A stretch of 64,000 nucleotides of DNA from an uncultured Eubacteriales bacterium (GTDB lineage: Bacteria; Bacillota; Clostridia; Oscillospirales; Acutalibacteraceae). Made by a program: the position numbers and the translations under genes. The stretch lies in the NCBI GenBank assembly GCA_910584745.1, contig CAJUDG010000010.1:62001-126000 (forward strand), read 5' to 3'. This document shows positions 59,987 through 64,000 of this stretch, piece after piece. How positions within the stretch are numbered: position 1 is the stretch's first letter; each line of letters opens with the position of its first letter. The notes under the pieces were generated by a model. It worked only from the letters and a program-made list of their open reading frames with translations. It searched no databases and was not told the DNA's origin.

Positions 59987-61519
59987 ATGCAGGCCCATAT
60001 CAAGACCGCGCCCTATGAATATTTCGACCCCATATTTGACGGCCGTTATGAAACGCCGCTGGACACCGAATACAATTTGCCCGACTACTGTACGGATATT
60101 CAGAAGATATTGAAGTGCAGGGCCGTTCCTGAGGTTTCGTCCTACATGATAGCTGGGGACACTCTTACCTGCGACGGAGTTTGCGACATCCGCGTACTCT
60201 ATCTGGACGGCAAAGGGGACGCTGTGCGATGCTGTGAGTTCACCAAGGATTTCACCGCCAGCATAAAGCTCAAGGCTGCCGAGGAGAAGGCCGTGGCCTG
60301 TGTGGAGGCCTCTATGGCTCATCTGACCTGCAGGGCTGTCAGTGCGCGGAGGATAGACCTGCACGCCGCGGTAAGCCTGAACGTGCTGGCGGTGGTGCAG
60401 AAAAAGGAACTCATAACCTGTAGCCTGGACGACGAGACCATTGAGAAGCGGGGGGAGACATTTTCCGCGCACCAGGCGGTCAACGCGGTGTGCCATCAGT
60501 TCACCGTTGAGGACGCTCTGCCGGTAAAAAACGGCAAGCCGCCCATAGAGGCAATTTTGCACAGGGAGGTATCCTGCCGGTGCATTGAGAGCCGCCTGTC
60601 TGATGAAAGGCTGACCGTAAACGGAAGCGCGGATATTTCGCTGCTCTATACCTCGGCTGTGGACAGCAGTACGGAAAAGCTCTCCGCCTCTGTGGATTTT
60701 AGCCAGATAATCGAATGTGCCGGGGCCGATGAGGAGTGCGTCTGCGATCTGCGCATTATCGCCGGGGAGAGCAGCATACAGCCCAGGGAAGATGATGTTG
60801 GCGAGTATACCAGCATCAGCGTGATGGTAAAGGTGTTCATCATGGCCTTTCTGTATAAGCCCTGCGAGGTGGAGATCATCAATGACGCCTATTCTGTAAA
60901 GGCTCCTCTTGAGCTGCGCTACGCCCAGAACGCATTTACCAGGATACATGGGACATCCTCGGAGGTGCTGAAAAAGAAGTGCAGCATTGCCGTTACGGAC
61001 GACGAGATACAGAAGGTACTGGACATCTGGTGCGAGCATGACACGGTTCAGGCGGTCTGTGAGAAGACAAAGCTGAATTATCGTGTGAAATATAATATAT
61101 GTATGCTGTACATGAATGCCCAGGGACGCATCCTATATATTGAGAAGCAGTTTGACCACAGCTTCACCACAGAGCTTGACAACCAGCTGGCAAAGAGGGC
61201 CGACACGACCTGGCACACCGACCTTTGGGAGTACCGCATAGCCGATAAGAGCACCGTAGAGGTGTCGGTGGAAACCACGGTCAGTTCGGTGCTGCTGAGC
61301 ATGAACAACGTGAAGTACCTGACCTCGGCGGCGGTGGACGAGAGCGCCCCGGGCTTTGATATACGGCCAAGGTTCCTGATATATTACGCCTCCGTCGGGG
61401 AAAAGCTTTGGGACATTGCTAAAACTCACCGGGCTCTGCTCAGCGACGTCAGGGCACAGAATGAGCTTTTTGACGATACGGTACCCGAGTCCCGGCCCAT
61501 CATAATCTGCAACAGATAA
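59987..61519 (+). CDS. SPOCS (DUF3794) and LysM spore-envelope protein
   Basis: 510 residues. The N-terminal and central parts are repeated SPOCS/DUF3794 domains (YNLPDYCTDIQKILKCRA; EVSCRCIESRLSDERLTVNG; SVMVKVFIMAFLYKPCEV). The last 50 residues form a LysM domain (VGEKLWDIAKTHRALLSDVR). Such proteins sit at the spore surface and may bind cortex peptidoglycan, bridging it to SpoIVA. The name is not settled in Clostridia. GGAGAGG precedes the ATG. First gene of a likely sigma-E operon. Confidence 0.88.
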   Translation: MQAHIKTAPYEYFDPIFDGRYETPLDTEYNLPDYCTDIQKILKCRAVPEVSSYMIAGDTLTCDGVCDIRVLYLDGKGDAVRCCEFTKDFTASIKLKAAEEKAVACVEASMAHLTCRAVSARRIDLHAAVSLNVLAVVQKKELITCSLDDETIEKRGETFSAHQAVNAVCHQFTVEDALPVKNGKPPIEAILHREVSCRCIESRLSDERLTVNGSADISLLYTSAVDSSTEKLSASVDFSQIIECAGADEECVCDLRIIAGESSIQPREDDVGEYTSISVMVKVFIMAFLYKPCEVEIINDAYSVKAPLELRYAQNAFTRIHGTSSEVLKKKCSIAVTDDEIQKVLDIWCEHDTVQAVCEKTKLNYRVKYNICMLYMNAQGRILYIEKQFDHSFTTELDNQLAKRADTTWHTDLWEYRIADKSTVEVSVETTVSSVLLSMNNVKYLTSAAVDESAPGFDIRPRFLIYYASVGEKLWDIAKTHRALLSDVRAQNELFDDTVPESRPIIICNR

Positions 61520-61534
61520 GAGGAGACCACAGAT

Positions 61535-63010
61535 ATGGAAGATTTTAACGTATACAAGGATATCCAGGACCGCACAAACGGCGAGATTTACATCGGCGTT
61601 GTGGGCCCTGTGCGCACGGGTAAATCCACTTTTATTAAGAAATTTATGGACACGGTGGTCATTCCCAATATTCCCGACGGCCTCCAGCGGGAGCGGGCGG
61701 TGGATGAACTGCCACAGTCCTCTGCCGGACGTACCATCATGACTACTGAGCCCAAGTTCATCCCGGAGCAGGCGGTTTCGGTGCAGATAGACAACGACGC
61801 TATGTTCAACGTGCGCATGATAGACTGCGTAGGCTATATTGTCCCCAGCGCCATCGGCTACATAGAGGAGGACCAGCCGCGCATGGTGCGCACGCCATGG
61901 TTTGACGAGCCCATCCCATTCAATATGGCGGCAGAGATCGGCACAAAGAAGGTAATAACAGAGCACTCCACCATCGGCCTTGTAATAACCACAGACGGAA
62001 GCATAAGCGATATTCCCAGAGAGGAGTATGAGGAGGCCGAGGAGCGGGTCATCGATGAGCTGAACCAGACTAACAGGCCCTTCGTCATGCTGCTAAACTG
62101 CGTGGATCCCGGGGACCCAAACAGCCGCGCCCTGGCCGCCCGGCTTTCCGACAAGTATTCCGTGCCGGTGCTGCCGGTCAACTGTATTGACATTACCGAG
62201 CAGGGGATAAAGGAGATAATTGCCAGCCTCCTGTACCAGTTCCCTGTGCGCGAGGTGGAGCTGTCTGTGCCCGGATGGGTGGCCTCTCTTGGCGCCGAGC
62301 ATTGGCTGTACACGTCCGTATTCGGAGCCATCAAGGACTGCTGCGGCATCACCCGTATGCGCGAGGTGCGCGGGATGATAGAGGGCGTGCGGGCCTGTGA
62401 TTCCATCCAGGGGATAAATATTCGCCAGATAGACCTTGGCAGTGGATGCGCCAGCGCGGAGCTTATCTTTGACCAATCTTTGTTCTATAAGATACTCAGC
62501 GAGAAGACCGAGCTTGAGATCAAGGATGAGTCCGAGCTGTTGTCGCAGCTTATCGAGATGACGCAGATAAAAAAGACATTCCAGAAGCTTCGCCAAGCCT
62601 ATGACGACGTGCTGGAAACCGGCTATGGCATTGTCATGCCCGAGGTAGAGGAGCTGAGCCTGGAGGAGCCGCAGATACTCAAGCAGAACGGCAAATACGG
62701 TATCAGGCTGAAGGCGACAGCGCCGTCCATCCATATGCTGCGCACACAGATAAACACGGAGATAACGCCTATCGTCGGCTCTGAACAGCAGTCCGAGGAG
62801 CTGGTGATGTACCTATTGAAAGAATTTGAGGAGAACCCGGTGAAGATATGGGAGTCAAATATCTTCGGCAAATCTTTACACTCACTTGTCAATGAGGGTA
62901 TGCACAACAAGCTGTACCGTATGCCCTCCGACGCTAGGGAGAAGGTGCGCGAGACCATAGAGCGCATCATAAACGACGGCTGCAGCGGCCTGATATGTAT
63001 AATACTCTGA
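61535..63010 (+). CDS. spoIVA: Stage IV sporulation protein A
   Basis: 491-residue SpoIVA, an ATPase that polymerises on the forespore membrane as the basement layer of the coat. The N-terminal domain has Walker A GPVRTGKST, the RTIMTTEPKFIPEQAV switch region and VDPGDPNS; the C-terminal domain ends GCSGLICIIL. Length matches the family (492 in B. subtilis). It begins 15 bases after the SPOCS gene with AGAGGAG and couples to the next gene by TGATG. Confidence 0.96.
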   Translation: MEDFNVYKDIQDRTNGEIYIGVVGPVRTGKSTFIKKFMDTVVIPNIPDGLQRERAVDELPQSSAGRTIMTTEPKFIPEQAVSVQIDNDAMFNVRMIDCVGYIVPSAIGYIEEDQPRMVRTPWFDEPIPFNMAAEIGTKKVITEHSTIGLVITTDGSISDIPREEYEEAEERVIDELNQTNRPFVMLLNCVDPGDPNSRALAARLSDKYSVPVLPVNCIDITEQGIKEIIASLLYQFPVREVELSVPGWVASLGAEHWLYTSVFGAIKDCCGITRMREVRGMIEGVRACDSIQGINIRQIDLGSGCASAELIFDQSLFYKILSEKTELEIKDESELLSQLIEMTQIKKTFQKLRQAYDDVLETGYGIVMPEVEELSLEEPQILKQNGKYGIRLKATAPSIHMLRTQINTEITPIVGSEQQSEELVMYLLKEFEENPVKIWESNIFGKSLHSLVNEGMHNKLYRMPSDAREKVRETIERIINDGCSGLICIIL

Positions 63011-63357
63011 TGCAGGATCAGGAGAAGCTGCGGGAGATAGAGAACCTGGGAGAAGAAGACGATGCCATTCGTGAGGATGAGATATGGGGGGAAGACCAAA
63101 AGGAAAGGGGATGCTGGGGAGGCATTTTGCTGGTACAGGCGGTTATCTGCGCCCTGATAGTGCTGGCGCTCGTATTCTTCAGAATATCTGACAATGCGAA
63201 ATTTCAAGAGATAGCCGCTTGGTATGGACAGGAAATGACCAAAGAGATTGAGCTTCCCTCATTCGGTCGGACCACGCCAGAACCGACACAGCCCCCAGAA
63301 TCCACCCCCACTCCGGCACCGCCCGTCTCGGCCAGCGCCCCGCTGCAGATGCTCTGA
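63010..63357 (+). CDS. Small membrane protein between spoIVA and spoIVFB
   Basis: 115 residues when started at the ATG at 63010, which overlaps the spoIVA stop (TGATG). Acidic N-terminus, one membrane helix (about 39-58), then SDNAKFQEIAAWYGQEMTKEIELPS and a Pro/Thr-rich end. It sits where SpoIVFA is found in Bacillus, directly before the M50 protease, and has the same single-span topology. No LytM peptidase domain is present. It could modulate SpoIVFB, but no sequence relation is seen. Confidence 0.6.
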   Translation: MQDQEKLREIENLGEEDDAIREDEIWGEDQKERGCWGGILLVQAVICALIVLALVFFRISDNAKFQEIAAWYGQEMTKEIELPSFGRTTPEPTQPPESTPTPAPPVSASAPLQML

Positions 63358-63959
63358 TGCTGGCATTTCGTATCGGCCCATGCAGGGTTCGGATATATTT
63401 CACTTTTTTCGCGCTGATCGCCTTTTGCTGCATTTTTACCGGGGCAGAGGGCGGTCTGGCGTGCTTTTTAGCCGTATGCCTCCACGAAACTGCCCATATA
63501 GTTACAATGGGCGCTATGGACGCATGGCCGGAAAGAGTGGGACTGTCAGCCCTCGGCTGCCGGATAGGGATAAGCAGCCAGAATAAAGTGACGGACATGC
63601 AAAACATGTGGATATCCCTAGCAGGGCCCGGAGCAAACTGGCTGTCATTCGCTCTGGCATATGCCGCAGGTCTGGGTGGCAGCCCCTTTTGCGAGGCAAG
63701 CTTTGCCATTGCGCTTGTACACAGTCTGCCAATAGAGCCACTGGACGGGGGGCTTGCGTTGCGGTATTACTTATGTGAACGGTTCTCATATGAAATGGCA
63801 GGGAAAATTTCCCATATTATTTCTATCCTTTTGCTGATCCCGCTGGCAACTATGGGGTTTCTCGTGCTGCTTCATACAAGGCATAATTACTCGCTTTTGG
63901 CGCTGAGTATATATTTAATGCTGTATCTTGTGCTGAAATGGGATCTTACCCAGCCATAG
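63357..63959 (+). CDS. spoIVFB: SpoIVFB-like intramembrane metalloprotease (M50)
   Basis: 200 residues, about six helices. Zinc motif HETAH at 43-47 within a helix, and the second motif EPLDGG near 127-132 with the third zinc ligand Asp. SpoIVFB cleaves pro-sigma-K in the mother cell and so switches late sporulation genes on. Length is close to the family norm without the CBS domain (Bacillus form 288). ATG overlaps the stop of the previous gene (TGATG), so the four-gene set is one coupled unit. Confidence 0.85.
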   Translation: MLAFRIGPCRVRIYFTFFALIAFCCIFTGAEGGLACFLAVCLHETAHIVTMGAMDAWPERVGLSALGCRIGISSQNKVTDMQNMWISLAGPGANWLSFALAYAAGLGGSPFCEASFAIALVHSLPIEPLDGGLALRYYLCERFSYEMAGKISHIISILLLIPLATMGFLVLLHTRHNYSLLALSIYLMLYLVLKWDLTQP

Positions 63960-63962
63960 CAC

Positions 63963-63991
63963 TTGCAAAAATTTGTGAAACAGGTTATAAT
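63963..63991 (+). promoter_or_regulatory. Sigma-A promoter for a gene beyond the right edge
   Basis: TTGCAA (63963-63968), 17-base spacer, TATAAT (63986-63991), immediately after spoIVFB. Confidence 0.65.
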
Positions 63992-64000
63992 AGTCAAAAA

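Noticed and set aside
59933..61039. 368-codon minus-strand frame over the SPOCS gene
   Set aside because: Antisense shadow; the plus-strand protein has clear SPOCS and LysM domains.

Overview
The window looks like a chromosome segment from a GC-rich, endospore-forming, Gram-positive anaerobe of the Clostridia, most likely an Oscillospiraceae/Ruminococcaceae-type gut bacterium. The evidence is sporulation and germination genes (yunB, gerA operon, dpaAB, SPOCS protein, spoIVA, spoIVFB), HPr kinase, RapZ and WhiA, class B and C sortases, SipW-type signal peptidase, and sigma-A promoters of TTGACA-17-TATAAT type. The genus is my inference and cannot be read directly.

Layout. 1-3714 is the right end of an integrated element: a D5/P4-type primase-helicase that runs off the left edge, a coupled micro-ORF and two small HTH proteins on the minus strand. 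These are divergent from a CI-like repressor and a tyrosine integrase, and the element abuts an initiator tRNA-fMet (3873-3949). This order resembles phage-inducible chromosomal islands. 4140-16858 is core genome: hprK, murB, rapZ, a small P-loop kinase, whiA, dnaE, pfkA, galE, maf and yunB. 16892-27660 is mixed: lipoprotein, SprT-like protein, DUF421 protein, the gerAA-AB-AC germinant receptor, asnB, DUF1836, two tandem HAD phosphatases, and two XRE regulators. 27794-37824 holds a PcrA-type helicase, a nitrilase-fold protein, a GNAT, a heterodimeric ABC exporter, dipicolinate synthase dpaAB, a CpXC protein and a protein carrying an orphan IGIIGGADGPT motif.

38192-58454 is the most interesting region. 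It is about 20 kb, all on the plus strand, and devoted to surface fibres. (a) A sortase pilus module: signal peptidase I, a 1662-residue LPKTG adhesin with nine HxHxxxC repeats and a fibro-slime-like domain, a coiled-coil/Pro-Gln-rich cytosolic protein, a second signal peptidase homologue whose catalytic Ser is Ala, an LPSTG backbone pilin and a class C sortase. (b) A SipW/TasA-like module: a DUF5979-like fibre protein without an anchor, two SipW-type secreted proteins, a protein with a VRTGD sorting signal, a MucBP-type protein, SipW, a class B sortase and a transglutaminase-fold lipoprotein. (c) A minimal type IV pilus-like machine: one PilC-type membrane protein, four small pilin-like proteins and one PilT-type ATPase. 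The three modules are nearly gap-free and probably act together at the cell surface, but that is inference.

58600-63959 holds an orphan solute-binding lipoprotein and a probable sigma-E operon: SPOCS-LysM protein, spoIVA, a small membrane protein and spoIVFB. A promoter at 63963-63991 points to a gene beyond the right edge.
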